Source: Bacteroidales bacterium
GTDB taxonomy: Bacteria; Bacteroidota; Bacteroidia; Bacteroidales; UBA3824
Assembly (NCBI GenBank): GCA_016287995.1
Contig: JAEEXW010000048.1
Coordinates: 1 to 12,447 of the forward strand
Reading direction: 5' to 3'
DNA: 12,447 nt
This document shows positions 5,513 through 12,447 of this stretch, piece by piece. Both the position numbers and the translations under genes were made by a program. The notes under the pieces were generated by a model. That model was not told the origin of the DNA, ran no database searches, and saw only the letters and a program-made list of their open reading frames with translations. Position 1 is the first letter of the stretch. Every line of letters begins with the position of its first letter.

Positions 5513-6889
5513 CTGCATTATGCATTGATTGGCAATGTCGCGGGCTTGTTTTATGCGGTGAGCCATGCCGATACCGTCGCGCAGGTTGCCCGCAATTATT
5601 AGACCCGGATATTGTTTTTGAAGTTTTTCAACGGCAGAAAGTCGCTCACCTGTTGAAAGTTCGTACTGCGGAATTGCCGTTTTGTGTCGGAAAATCTTTA
5701 TCAAATCCGGCTTTGATGTATTCGGAAATTTTAGCATATCGTGAAAAACTTCTTCAACGATAGACGTGATTTCCGAGTCGGATTTTTCGAGCATTTCAGC
5801 GTGTTTTACACCGCCGATAAAATACGTAAACAATGCGCCGCCTTCGGGTGCACGTCCCGAAAAACATGCTGACGGAAACAAAATTCCGAGAACTTTTTTC
5901 TTCTCAATAGTTGGAACAAGTCCGCCGAATGCTTTGTAATCGCCGCCCAAAGTATCTTTTACGCCCACGCAAACTTCAATCATGGGTGCATATTTAAGGT
6001 TGTTGACCTGATTCATCAATTCCGGTTCCACAAACGGTAAAATTTCTGGCAACGAATACGAGCCGCAAGTTGTTATCACCGTTGATGCGCTAATTGTCTG
6101 TTGGTTACCGCTTTTATCCAAGAATGTAGCCTCCCAAGCGTTTTCTTTCGGATTTATTTTTAAATTGCTGACACCGAGCGAAATTCTATCTCCCAAAAAG
6201 TCAGCCATCGAATCTGTTATATTTGAAAGTCCACCGATGGCAGAAAATACTTTTTTTGTAGCCAATTTGTCGCGGTCGGTTTTGGGCTCTTTTGCTTTTT
6301 TAATAGCACCGCGCACAAACGAACCGTAATTTTGTTCCAAATTATAAAGTTTTGGCAATGCGTAACGTGTTACCAAAGTATTAGGGTCGCCGGCATAAAC
6401 TCCTGAAAGAAAAGGATCTACGGCGTAATCAACAAAAGATTTTCCAAGACGGCGGCGTGCAAGTTCGCCTACTGTTTCATCGGGATTGTTGCCTTTTTTT
6501 CTCCACGGTTCGCCCAAAATTCTAAACTTGTCGCCGAGGGTGAAAAGTGGTGTCGTAATTGCGCTTCCAAGTCCCGATGGCAATTCTCTAAAACGGTCGC
6601 CTTTCCAAATCAAACGCCTTTTCGACGAATCTGGAGCGGTTTCAAGACGGCATTTCCCGTTGGAAGTTTTTTCGAGTTCCTGCATAAGTTCTACAACCTC
6701 CGGATTTGAAATCGAGCCTGTGTTGGGACCGCTTTCAAAAACAAAACCATCTTCTGAATACGTATGAATCTGACCTCCGGGGCGTTCCATACGCTCCAAC
6801 ACATGAACATTTTTGCCTTTTGAGGCTAACGTGTAGGCGGTTGTAAGTCCCGTAAGACCCGCACCTATAATTAATATATCTGTTTTCAT
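5504..6889 (-). CDS. hemG: FAD-dependent protoporphyrinogen oxidase (HemY/PgoX type)
   Basis: This 461-residue flavoprotein oxidises protoporphyrinogen IX to protoporphyrin IX, removing six electrons, probably at the inner membrane face. It is the FAD type often named hemY, not the small flavodoxin-like HemG of E. coli. The dinucleotide-binding motif GAGLTG (9-14) is followed by Glu32 at the end of the second strand and the amine-oxidase family ERPGGQIHT segment. The C-terminus has the FAD-contact block AGNLRDGIGMAHRIKQA. Length is typical (450-480). The related coproporphyrinogen oxidase CgoX looks similar, but the neighbouring HemN makes protoporphyrinogen IX, which points to PgoX. Although oxygen is the usual acceptor, HemN in the same operon suggests growth with little oxygen, so the acceptor here is unclear. 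The start is 1 base after the hemN stop. Confidence 0.92.
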   Translation of the reverse strand: MKTDILIIGAGLTGLTTAYTLASKGKNVHVLERMERPGGQIHTYSEDGFVFESGPNTGSISNPEVVELMQELEKTSNGKCRLETAPDSSKRRLIWKGDRFRELPSGLGSAITTPLFTLGDKFRILGEPWRKKGNNPDETVGELARRRLGKSFVDYAVDPFLSGVYAGDPNTLVTRYALPKLYNLEQNYGSFVRGAIKKAKEPKTDRDKLATKKVFSAIGGLSNITDSMADFLGDRISLGVSNLKINPKENAWEATFLDKSGNQQTISASTVITTCGSYSLPEILPFVEPELMNQVNNLKYAPMIEVCVGVKDTLGGDYKAFGGLVPTIEKKKVLGILFPSACFSGRAPEGGALFTYFIGGVKHAEMLEKSDSEITSIVEEVFHDMLKFPNTSKPDLIKIFRHKTAIPQYELSTGERLSAVEKLQKQYPGLIIAGNLRDGIGMAHRIKQARDIANQCIMQNS

Positions 6890-6890
6890 T

Positions 6891-8255
6891 TTAAATCGGT
6901 TTTGAGAATGATTTTGTAGTGTTCTTCATCAGCGGATCGAGAGAAGCGGCAACATTGCGCACAAAAGGCGACCCTTCGGCGGTGATTTTTATTGAATTTT
7001 CGTTCAATTCCAAAATACCGTCGTCTTGCATATTTGTCAAAATATCTATATTATAAGTAGTTACAGATTTCAAAAAGTCTGTTTCTACGTTTAATCTTTC
7101 TGCAATTTCCTTGAAATCAACGTAATAATTGCACATAAGCGATTCTATCACCTCGCGTACTAACTGTTGATTTTTGTCAAGTTTGTAACCCTTTCTAACA
7201 GGAATTTTACCGCTGAAAACCTCCGAAATATATTCGTCTATAACCTTGGTATTCTGCGCGTATGCCGCTGTAAGCTGACTGATTCCCGTAACACCGAAAG
7301 CATAAACTTGCGCCGTTGTACGTCTTGTGCAATAGCCCTGAAAATTTCTGTGGAGACGGTGATTTTGAAGAGCTTCAAAAAGTTCGTCCTCAGGTTTTAC
7401 GAAATGATCCATTCCGATACGTACATAACCTTCTTTTTCAAGGAGTTGTGCGGCATTGTCGAACATTTTTTCCTTGTTTTCGGGCGTTGGAAGACCAGCT
7501 TTTTCGAGTATCAACTGAGCCTTTTTAATCCACGGCACGTGTGCGTAACTAAAAGTTACAAGTCTATCCGGTGCAAGTGCAACAGCCTGACTGATAGTAT
7601 TATAAAAACTTTCAGGAGTTTGAATCGGCAATCCGTAAAGAAAATCGAGATTAATTTTAATATTTTTCTCACGCAAAATCTTAAAAACATCGTTGATAGG
7701 AATCAGTGATGGTTTTCTGTTGACAGTTTTAAGCACGTCAGCATTAAAATCCTGAATACCCAAACTCATACGCGTAAAACCCGCATCTGCGAGAGTTTGC
7801 CAGCCGTTTTCGTCGAGATAGCCAGGATGACATTCTATTGCTATTTCGGGACGTTCGATAGTTTTAAATGCGCTGAGTAAATGCTGATTAAGTTCTTTAA
7901 TTGCATCCAAAGGCATTGCCGTAGGAGTGCCGCCGCCGTAATGAATTTGTGAGATTTTTCTCTCAGGGGTCAAAAGCGGCAAAATCATGTCGATTTCTTT
8001 GTGCAGAGCGTCGATATAACGCTCTACATTTTCCGTTTGCGGCATTGCATACGAGTTACAAGCGCAATAATGGCACAATCTCGGGCAATACGGGAAATGA
8101 ATATAAAACGACAAGTTGCTGTCTTTTTGCTCGTTTGACTCCAAGACGGCATTTTTGAAGTCCGCTTCGCTAAACTCTGCGAAATAGTTTGCGGGCGGAT
8201 AACTTGTGTACCTCGGCACAGGTACATTGTATTTTTCGATGATATTTTGTTTCAA
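6891..8255 (-). CDS. hemN: Oxygen-independent coproporphyrinogen III dehydrogenase (radical SAM), TTG start
   Basis: HemN oxidatively decarboxylates coproporphyrinogen III to protoporphyrinogen IX without oxygen, using S-adenosylmethionine and a [4Fe-4S] cluster in the cytoplasm. The CX3CX2CXC motif of true HemN is at Cys57, Cys61, Cys64 and Cys66 in HFPYCPRLCHYCAC. The glycine-rich GGGTPT follows near 107-112, and the HRLHRNFQGYCT block near 309 is typical of HemN and separates it from the heme chaperone HemW. Length (454) fits. The start codon is TTG: no in-frame ATG lies nearby, the family motif EKYNVPVPRYTSYP begins at residue 7, and a stop lies 10 codons upstream. The promoter -7 box sits 22 bases before the TTG, as at other genes here. 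It is the first gene of the hemN-hemG-hemE-hemA operon. Confidence 0.95.
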   Translation of the reverse strand: MKQNIIEKYNVPVPRYTSYPPANYFAEFSEADFKNAVLESNEQKDSNLSFYIHFPYCPRLCHYCACNSYAMPQTENVERYIDALHKEIDMILPLLTPERKISQIHYGGGTPTAMPLDAIKELNQHLLSAFKTIERPEIAIECHPGYLDENGWQTLADAGFTRMSLGIQDFNADVLKTVNRKPSLIPINDVFKILREKNIKINLDFLYGLPIQTPESFYNTISQAVALAPDRLVTFSYAHVPWIKKAQLILEKAGLPTPENKEKMFDNAAQLLEKEGYVRIGMDHFVKPEDELFEALQNHRLHRNFQGYCTRRTTAQVYAFGVTGISQLTAAYAQNTKVIDEYISEVFSGKIPVRKGYKLDKNQQLVREVIESLMCNYYVDFKEIAERLNVETDFLKSVTTYNIDILTNMQDDGILELNENSIKITAEGSPFVRNVAASLDPLMKNTTKSFSKPI

Positions 8256-8277
8256 AATTTTGCTGATTTTCAGACCG

Positions 8278-8309
8278 CAAAATTAATAAAAATTTGAGAA
8301 AAAATCAAA
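8278..8309 (-). promoter_or_regulatory. Bacteroidota-type promoter of the heme operon
   Basis: On the minus strand TTTG (8306-8309), exactly 20 bases, then TAATTTTG (8278-8285) matches the -33/-7 consensus. The -7 box ends 22 bases before the TTG start of hemN, so the leader should be very short. No operator-like repeat overlaps it. The rest of the 150-base gap up to the Rpn gene stop (8310-8405) holds only AT-rich sequence and a weak 7-bp inverted repeat (TATGGAC at 8329, GTCCATA at 8371). Confidence 0.75.
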
Positions 8310-8405
8310 GAAAATGTTGGTTCGATTTTATGGACTTTGTTTTTTTTAAGATATCTGTTTATTCTTTGATGTCCATAACTTGTCCTTTTCGAGGGACGAC
8401 GTTTT

Positions 8406-9440
8406 TTACATTTTTAACGTCTTTTTTACCGTTTCAACAGATATTTTGAGTTTTTCGGCAATCTGTTCCGGCGATGCTCCAAATTCAGAAAGCATTTGAA
8501 TTGAGGTTGCCAATTGACTTTGTTGTTCCTTTATTTGACTGTCTTTTTCCTGCAATTGTTGACGACTTTCCTGCAACTGTTGACGGCTTTCTTCTACCAA
8601 AATATGTAAAGCCTCGTTTTCGTCCGTTACGTATTTTACATTCTGAAAATGGATTGACATCTCATCTTCTATTGTCATTACTTTTCTAACATCTGGGTCG
8701 GAAGCCGCGAATTGTAAGGGTCGCGCCAATTCTTTAAACTCTGCTGAACGATCCTCAAAATCGTCTATTTCAAGGAGTTGGTCGGTTCCGGATGATACAT
8801 AATCTTGACAGAAAATTTCCAAAATCTGTTCTACTTTGGTTTTGGCATTACGTTTCAAATACGGAATTTGAACAATAATCGTATCATGCGTAAGCCCTTG
8901 GAAAAAACGTGTTTTCATAACTTCCGGAATATGCTCATTTTCAATACCGCGAGGATTTGGACGGTTATAAATTACCGGCTTTTGAATGTTGATTTCTTGA
9001 AACGGATGTCCCAAAATGTAAATCGCAATTATATGCAAAGGGATATGTTTTTCAACTTCCACGTTTTCAACTTTGCCGGTATCTTTATTCTTACGCCATG
9101 TCTTAACCGTCTCTGTATCAGTTTTTTTAACATCTGAATACTGTTGACCGAGATAGGTTCTAAAACGCATAATTTCAGTATCGAGATACGATTTTTGAAG
9201 TTCAATTGTTACGAGTTCGGTTTCGCCCGTTTTTCTGTCTCTTACTTTTGCAGAAAAGTCAAGACGCAAAATTCTGACACCGCTTTTTTCTTCGATAATC
9301 GCGACATCGTTGGAAAGTACTTCAAGTTTAAGTATCTCTTTATCAAGAAGATTTTCAAGCAAAACGGTGGCTGCCCGCTCGTTTTGCATCATATATTTGA
9401 ATGCTGAATCGTATATCGGATTTGCTATATATTGTGCCAT
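8406..9440 (-). CDS. Rpn-family PD-(D/E)XK nuclease / putative transposase
   Basis: The 344-residue product belongs to the Rpn (recombination-promoting nuclease, formerly YhgA-like transposase) group. Characterised E. coli Rpn proteins are DNA endonucleases that raise RecA-independent recombination; many homologues exist per genome in Bacteroidota. The N-terminal domain starts typically (NPIYDSAFKYMM) and has a PD-(D/E)XK-like site: Asp61 in LRLDFSAKV and Glu80-x-Gln82 in TIELQKS. A middle region (about 130-260) follows the family pattern. From about 283 to 315 there is a glutamine-rich coiled coil with the repeat ESRQQLQ twice, and then a helix-turn-helix-like tail, SPEQIAEKLKISVETVKKTL (323-342), which might bind DNA. 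A strong promoter-like pair lies 23 bases before the ATG. No IS ends or target duplications are visible, so mobility is unproven. Confidence 0.85.
   Translation of the reverse strand: MAQYIANPIYDSAFKYMMQNERAATVLLENLLDKEILKLEVLSNDVAIIEEKSGVRILRLDFSAKVRDRKTGETELVTIELQKSYLDTEIMRFRTYLGQQYSDVKKTDTETVKTWRKNKDTGKVENVEVEKHIPLHIIAIYILGHPFQEINIQKPVIYNRPNPRGIENEHIPEVMKTRFFQGLTHDTIIVQIPYLKRNAKTKVEQILEIFCQDYVSSGTDQLLEIDDFEDRSAEFKELARPLQFAASDPDVRKVMTIEDEMSIHFQNVKYVTDENEALHILVEESRQQLQESRQQLQEKDSQIKEQQSQLATSIQMLSEFGASPEQIAEKLKISVETVKKTLKM
8550..8591 (-). repeat. 21-bp tandem repeat encoding ESRQQLQ twice
   Basis: Two adjacent 21-base units (8550-8570 and 8571-8591) differ at two positions, both silent, and each encodes ESRQQLQ, one heptad of the coiled coil in the Rpn-like protein. 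Copy number could change by slippage and alter coil length without shifting the frame. Confidence 0.9.
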
Positions 9441-9463
9441 GGTCGTAACTTTTTTATTGAGTG

Positions 9464-9495
9464 CAAAAATAAAAAAAAATATTTAAAACACCAAA
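9464..9495 (-). promoter_or_regulatory. Bacteroidota-type promoter of the Rpn-like gene
   Basis: On the minus strand TTTG (9492-9495), 20 bases, then TATTTTTG (9464-9471). The -7 box ends 23 bases before the ATG at 9440. Its spacing matches the other promoter-like sites here. Confidence 0.7.
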
Positions 9496-9505
9496 AGATA
9501 CTCTC

Positions 9506-9522
9506 CGAGTTGCCCCTACTCG
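9506..9522. other. Small inverted repeat between divergent promoters
   Basis: CGAGT (9506-9510) and ACTCG (9518-9522) flank a 7-base loop, in a GC-richer patch between the divergent promoters of the Rpn-like gene and the small membrane-protein gene. It could be an operator, but five-base arms occur often by chance. The rest of this 206-base gap is AT-rich and otherwise featureless apart from the promoters. Confidence 0.2.
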
Positions 9523-9593
9523 TAACGGTACTTTCATTTTTTTATAATTTGATTTTGCCGACTCACAAAAAACTGACAACCAAATAATTTTTA

Positions 9594-9625
9594 TTTGCAA
9601 ATCCGGTGAAAAATATTTAATTTTG
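9594..9625 (+). promoter_or_regulatory. Bacteroidota-type promoter of the plus-strand operon
   Basis: TTTG (9594-9597), 20 bases, then TAATTTTG (9618-9625) fits the -33/-7 consensus. It ends 21 bases before the ATG at 9647 and probably drives the membrane-protein, synthase and murB genes together. An ATG at 9635 lies between, but its frame closes after two codons. Confidence 0.75.
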
Positions 9626-9646
9626 CGGCGTAAAATGTTTTAAACT

Positions 9647-9910
9647 ATGGAGTTTTTACGGGTGTTTATTGTTGTTTTGGTGATTTTGGCGTTGTGCTTT
9701 TTGGGGCTTGGAATACAGACTTTTTTCAGTAGGAAAAAGCGTTTTCCGCAATACGAAGTAGGCGAAAACGAAGAAATGCAAAAACGCGGCATTTATTGTA
9801 TGCACCAAATGCAGCAAATGATTGATAACGAAATTATTCACAAAAACAAACACGCAAACTGCGAAGGCTGTGCGCTGAGAACGGAAAATTGCGGTTTCAA
9901 AAAATCATAA
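9647..9910 (+). CDS. Small single-pass membrane protein with cysteine cluster
   Basis: The 87-residue product has one hydrophobic helix (about residues 5-27, VFIVVLVILALCFLGLGI) followed by a basic SRKKR, which predicts the C-terminal part to be cytoplasmic. The soluble part carries Cys51 and a CEGCALRTENC cluster (Cys72, Cys75, Cys82) that could bind a metal or an iron-sulfur cluster. Small helix-plus-Cys proteins of this kind are annotated as hypothetical membrane proteins in Bacteroidota; no function is known to me. The C-terminal cysteines loosely recall NqrM, but the spacing does not convince. It is the first gene after the promoter at 9594 and lies 9 bases before the synthase gene, so it is probably co-transcribed with it and murB, which share no obvious theme. 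Confidence 0.8.
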   Translation: MEFLRVFIVVLVILALCFLGLGIQTFFSRKKRFPQYEVGENEEMQKRGIYCMHQMQQMIDNEIIHKNKHANCEGCALRTENCGFKKS

Positions 9911-9919
9911 CGCAAAAAA

Positions 9920-11428
9920 ATGGTAGAAATCCTTGACACGACATTAAGGGACGGCGAACAGACGGCGGGAGTATCTTTCAACGCCCACGAAAAAGAAGCA
10001 ATTGCCCGTAAACTGCTGGACGACATCAACGTTGACAGAATCGAAGTTGCCTCGGCGCGGGTTTCGAGCGGAGAGTTGGAAGCCTTCAAAAAAATCTGCT
10101 CGTGGGCTGACAACGCCGGTCAAATCGACCGCGTGGAAGCGTTGGGCTTTATCGACAACGGCGTTTCAATAGACTGGATTGCAAACGCGGGCGGAAAGGT
10201 TATTAATATGCTTTCAAAAGGTTCGCTCCGGCATGTTACAATGCAACTCAAAAAATCCAAAGAGGAGCATCTCGACGACATAAAACGCAATATCGAACTT
10301 GCAAAAAACAAAGGTCTCAGCGTTAACCTCTATCTCGAAGACTGGTCTAACGGCATGATTTCTTCGCCGGATTACGTATATTATATGCTTGACAATCTGA
10401 AAGATATGCCGATTGAAAGGTTTATGCTGCCCGACACGTTAGGCATTTTAACACCCGACAAGACGGAGGAGTTTTGCAGAGAAATTGTCGCCAAATATCC
10501 GGGCAAACGTTTTGATTTTCATGCACATAACGATTACGACATGGCGGTTGCAAACGTTTATGCGGCTTTGAAGGCGGGCATAACGGGCATTCACACCACT
10601 GTCAACGGCTTGGGCGAAAGGGCTGGAAACGCGCCGCTTGCCTCGGTTCTCGGCATTTTGAACGATTATTTGGAAATCGAAAACAATCTCAACGAACACA
10701 GAATCACGGATATATGCCGTTTTGTGGAGACGTTTTCGGGCATAAGGATTCCAAACAACAAACCGATTGTCGGCGAAAGTGTTTTTACGCAGTGTAGCGG
10801 CGTTCATGCTGACGGTGACAACAAAGCAAACCTTTATTTTAACAAACTTCTTCCGGAAAGGTTTGGACGTGTGAGAACGTATGCGCTTGGCAAAATGTCA
10901 GGCAAAGCAAACATCAACAAAAACCTTGAAGAACTCGGCATTCACTTAAATCCCGAACAGATAAAACTGATTACCAAGCGGATAATAGAACTCGGCGACA
11001 AAAAAGAAAATGTTACGACGGAAGATTTGCCGTTTATAATTTCAGAGGTTCTAAGGGACGGTTCTATGATTCAGGAAAGGGTCAAAATTATAAATTATAG
11101 TCTTAACCTTTCGCTCGGACTAAAACCCGTTGCAACGCTCAAAATCTCGATTGAAGGCTCTGAATATGAGGCAACTTCACCGGGCGACGGTCAGTATGAC
11201 GCTTTTATGAAAGCCTTGTGGAAAATTTATGACAAACTCGGCAAAACCCACCCTATACTTGCGGATTACAAAGTTTCGATACCGCCGGGAGGCAAAACGG
11301 ACGCCCTTGTGGAAACAGTTATCACTTGGAACAATAATGGTCAACTTATTCATACACGCGGACTTGATGCCGACCAGATAGAAGCCGCCATCAAAGCAAC
11401 TGTCAAAATGCTGAACTTAATCGGATAA
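9920..11428 (+). CDS. 2-isopropylmalate / (R)-citramalate synthase family enzyme
   Basis: This 502-residue enzyme belongs to the DRE-TIM metallolyase family that condenses acetyl-CoA with a 2-keto acid (2-ketoisovalerate for leucine, or pyruvate for the citramalate route to isoleucine). The barrel domain shows DTTLRDGEQ (6-14) with the metal-binding Asp, PDTLG (171-175), the metal-binding HAHND (201-205) and NGLGERAGNA (229-238). The C-terminal part (about 393-502) is the LeuA allosteric domain, ending GLDADQIEAAIKATVKML, so feedback control by leucine or isoleucine is likely. The middle segment HVTMQLKKSKEEHLDD and LEDWSNGM differs from classical LeuA, as in a second synthase type I associate with Bacteroidota. 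The exact substrate cannot be settled from sequence alone. No leuB, leuC or leuD is next to it; it sits between a small membrane protein and murB (12-base gap). Confidence 0.88.
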   Translation: MVEILDTTLRDGEQTAGVSFNAHEKEAIARKLLDDINVDRIEVASARVSSGELEAFKKICSWADNAGQIDRVEALGFIDNGVSIDWIANAGGKVINMLSKGSLRHVTMQLKKSKEEHLDDIKRNIELAKNKGLSVNLYLEDWSNGMISSPDYVYYMLDNLKDMPIERFMLPDTLGILTPDKTEEFCREIVAKYPGKRFDFHAHNDYDMAVANVYAALKAGITGIHTTVNGLGERAGNAPLASVLGILNDYLEIENNLNEHRITDICRFVETFSGIRIPNNKPIVGESVFTQCSGVHADGDNKANLYFNKLLPERFGRVRTYALGKMSGKANINKNLEELGIHLNPEQIKLITKRIIELGDKKENVTTEDLPFIISEVLRDGSMIQERVKIINYSLNLSLGLKPVATLKISIEGSEYEATSPGDGQYDAFMKALWKIYDKLGKTHPILADYKVSIPPGGKTDALVETVITWNNNGQLIHTRGLDADQIEAAIKATVKMLNLIG

Positions 11429-11440
11429 AAAAATAAAAAC

Positions 11441-12447
11441 ATGCTTATATATTCGGATTTTTCGTTGAAGGAGGCAAATACCTTCAATATTGATGCGAAA
11501 GCGGCAATCTACATCGAAATTGCCGGCTTAGACGACATTGAAAATTTTGTCAGAAAAAGAAAATATTTTGAAATGCCGCGCCTTATTCTTGGCAACGGCA
11601 GCAACATTCTTTTCACAAAGGATTTTAAAGGCGTGGTTCTAAGAAACCTTATGAAAGGAATCAAAGTTTTGAAAGAGGACTCTGAAAGCGTTACAATCAA
11701 AGCCTCATCGGGCGAAGATTTGGACGGGTTCATAGAATATACTCTCAAAAACCGCTGGTCAGGTTTGGAAAATCTTTCTTCGATTCCGGGCACTGTCGGC
11801 GGGGCAACTTTTCAAAATGCAGGCGCATACGGAGCAGAGGTCAAAAACTATGTTACCGAAATAGAATATTATGATTTTGAGGATTTTACGTTGAAAAGCA
11901 TTAAGGCAGAAGATTGTAAATTCGGTTATAGGACATCGATTTTTAAGACCGAATTTTTAGACAAGGTGTTTATCACTGCGGTTACTTTCAGACTTTCCAA
12001 AAAATTCTCAGCCATAGTTACTTACGGTAATTTAGAAGAAAGGTTGAAAGAGTTTGCCGTTTTGACACCGTCCATTATGCGTAGGGTTATCACGGCAATT
12101 CGCAAAGAAAAACTGCCCGATTATAAAAAACTCGGAAATGCAGGCAGTTTTTTCAAAAATCCGGAAATCACCAAAGCGGCGTTTGAAAAATTAGTTAAAG
12201 ATTTTCCCGATTTGAGAAATTATCCTACTGAAAACGGTGGCATAAAACTTTCGGCAGGTCAATTGATTGATATTTGCGGTTTCAAAAAGCCGGAAGAAGG
12301 TGCGAGAATTGGTGTCGCAAAATATAACGCGTTGGTAATGGTTAACTTAGGTGGTGCAACAGGCAAAGATGCCGTTAACCTTATGAAACAAATTCAGAAA
12401 ACCGTCAAAGAAAAATTCGGTATCAAATTAGAGCCGGAGGTCGTAAT
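11441..12447 (+). CDS. murB: UDP-N-acetylmuramate dehydrogenase (partial, 3' end cut by window)
   Basis: MurB reduces UDP-GlcNAc-enolpyruvate to UDP-MurNAc with NADPH and FAD, the second step of peptidoglycan precursor synthesis in the cytoplasm. The 335 visible residues include the FAD-binding LILGNGSNIL (48-57) and SSIPGTVGGATFQNAGAYG (113-131). Active-site residues are seen too: Arg164 in FGYRTS, the proton donor Ser236 in NAGSFFKNP, and Glu331 in LEPEV. The inserted segment around 160-260 indicates the E. coli-like type I enzyme, usually about 340 residues, so only a few residues should lie beyond the window. The frame has no stop up to base 12447. The ATG at 11441 is 12 bases after the synthase stop, consistent with an operon and with family N-termini (FSLKEANTFNI). 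Confidence 0.96.
   Translation, partial: MLIYSDFSLKEANTFNIDAKAAIYIEIAGLDDIENFVRKRKYFEMPRLILGNGSNILFTKDFKGVVLRNLMKGIKVLKEDSESVTIKASSGEDLDGFIEYTLKNRWSGLENLSSIPGTVGGATFQNAGAYGAEVKNYVTEIEYYDFEDFTLKSIKAEDCKFGYRTSIFKTEFLDKVFITAVTFRLSKKFSAIVTYGNLEERLKEFAVLTPSIMRRVITAIRKEKLPDYKKLGNAGSFFKNPEITKAAFEKLVKDFPDLRNYPTENGGIKLSAGQLIDICGFKKPEEGARIGVAKYNALVMVNLGGATGKDAVNLMKQIQKTVKEKFGIKLEPEVV

Noticed and set aside
8329..8377. Inverted repeat TATGGAC/GTCCATA as a terminator for the Rpn-like gene
   Set aside because: The stem is only 7 bp, the loop is 35 bases and no U-tract follows on the minus strand.
8398..8427. GACGTT/AACGTC stem followed by six T as a plus-strand terminator
   Set aside because: It overlaps the 3' end of the minus-strand Rpn-like gene and no plus-strand gene ends there.

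Overview
The window looks like AT-rich Bacteroidota DNA. The strongest sign is four promoter-like sites with the same layout, a TTTG (or ATTG) box, exactly 20 bases, then TAnnTTTG. They lie 21-23 bases from the starts of hemN, a DUF1703-type ATPase gene, an Rpn-like gene and a small membrane-protein gene. This is the -33/-7 pattern known from Bacteroidota. Most genes lack a clear Shine-Dalgarno sequence, which fits. The order or genus cannot be told from this window; a host-associated or anaerobic lifestyle is a guess based on oxygen-independent HemN.

Left third (1-3260), accessory DNA. A gene of unknown function runs off the left edge on the minus strand, overlapped by a 40-codon ORF. Next comes a REP-associated tyrosine transposase (RAYT) between two REPINs, each made of inverted hairpins with GTAG at the foot. 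The right-hand REPIN is preceded by seven perfect copies of a 14-bp half-hairpin. Convergent to the RAYT is a 580-aa AAA-ATPase-like/PD-(D/E)XK protein.

Spacer (3206-3553). It holds divergent promoter-like signals, an 80-residue reading frame interrupted by a single in-frame TGA, and a 69-bp near-palindrome that probably ends transcription from both sides.

Centre (3554-8309), a minus-strand heme operon in the order hemN, hemG, hemE, hemA. It runs from one promoter upstream of hemN, with gaps of 1, 52 and 2 bases. It encodes uroporphyrinogen decarboxylase, the anaerobic coproporphyrinogen dehydrogenase, protoporphyrinogen oxidase and glutamyl-tRNA reductase. The HemA is unusual: it has no C-terminal dimerization domain and an altered glycine motif in its nucleotide-binding domain. 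A 10-bp inverted repeat spans the hemG-hemE junction.

Right third (8406-12447). An Rpn-type PD-(D/E)XK protein on the minus strand is divergent from a plus-strand operon. That operon encodes a small Cys-rich membrane protein, an isopropylmalate/citramalate synthase family enzyme, and MurB, which runs off the right edge only a few residues short of its expected end.

No tRNA, rRNA, CRISPR array or prophage was seen. The most interesting structures are the RAYT/REPIN island with its slipped tandem array, the reduced HemA, and the TGA-interrupted small frame over the terminator.
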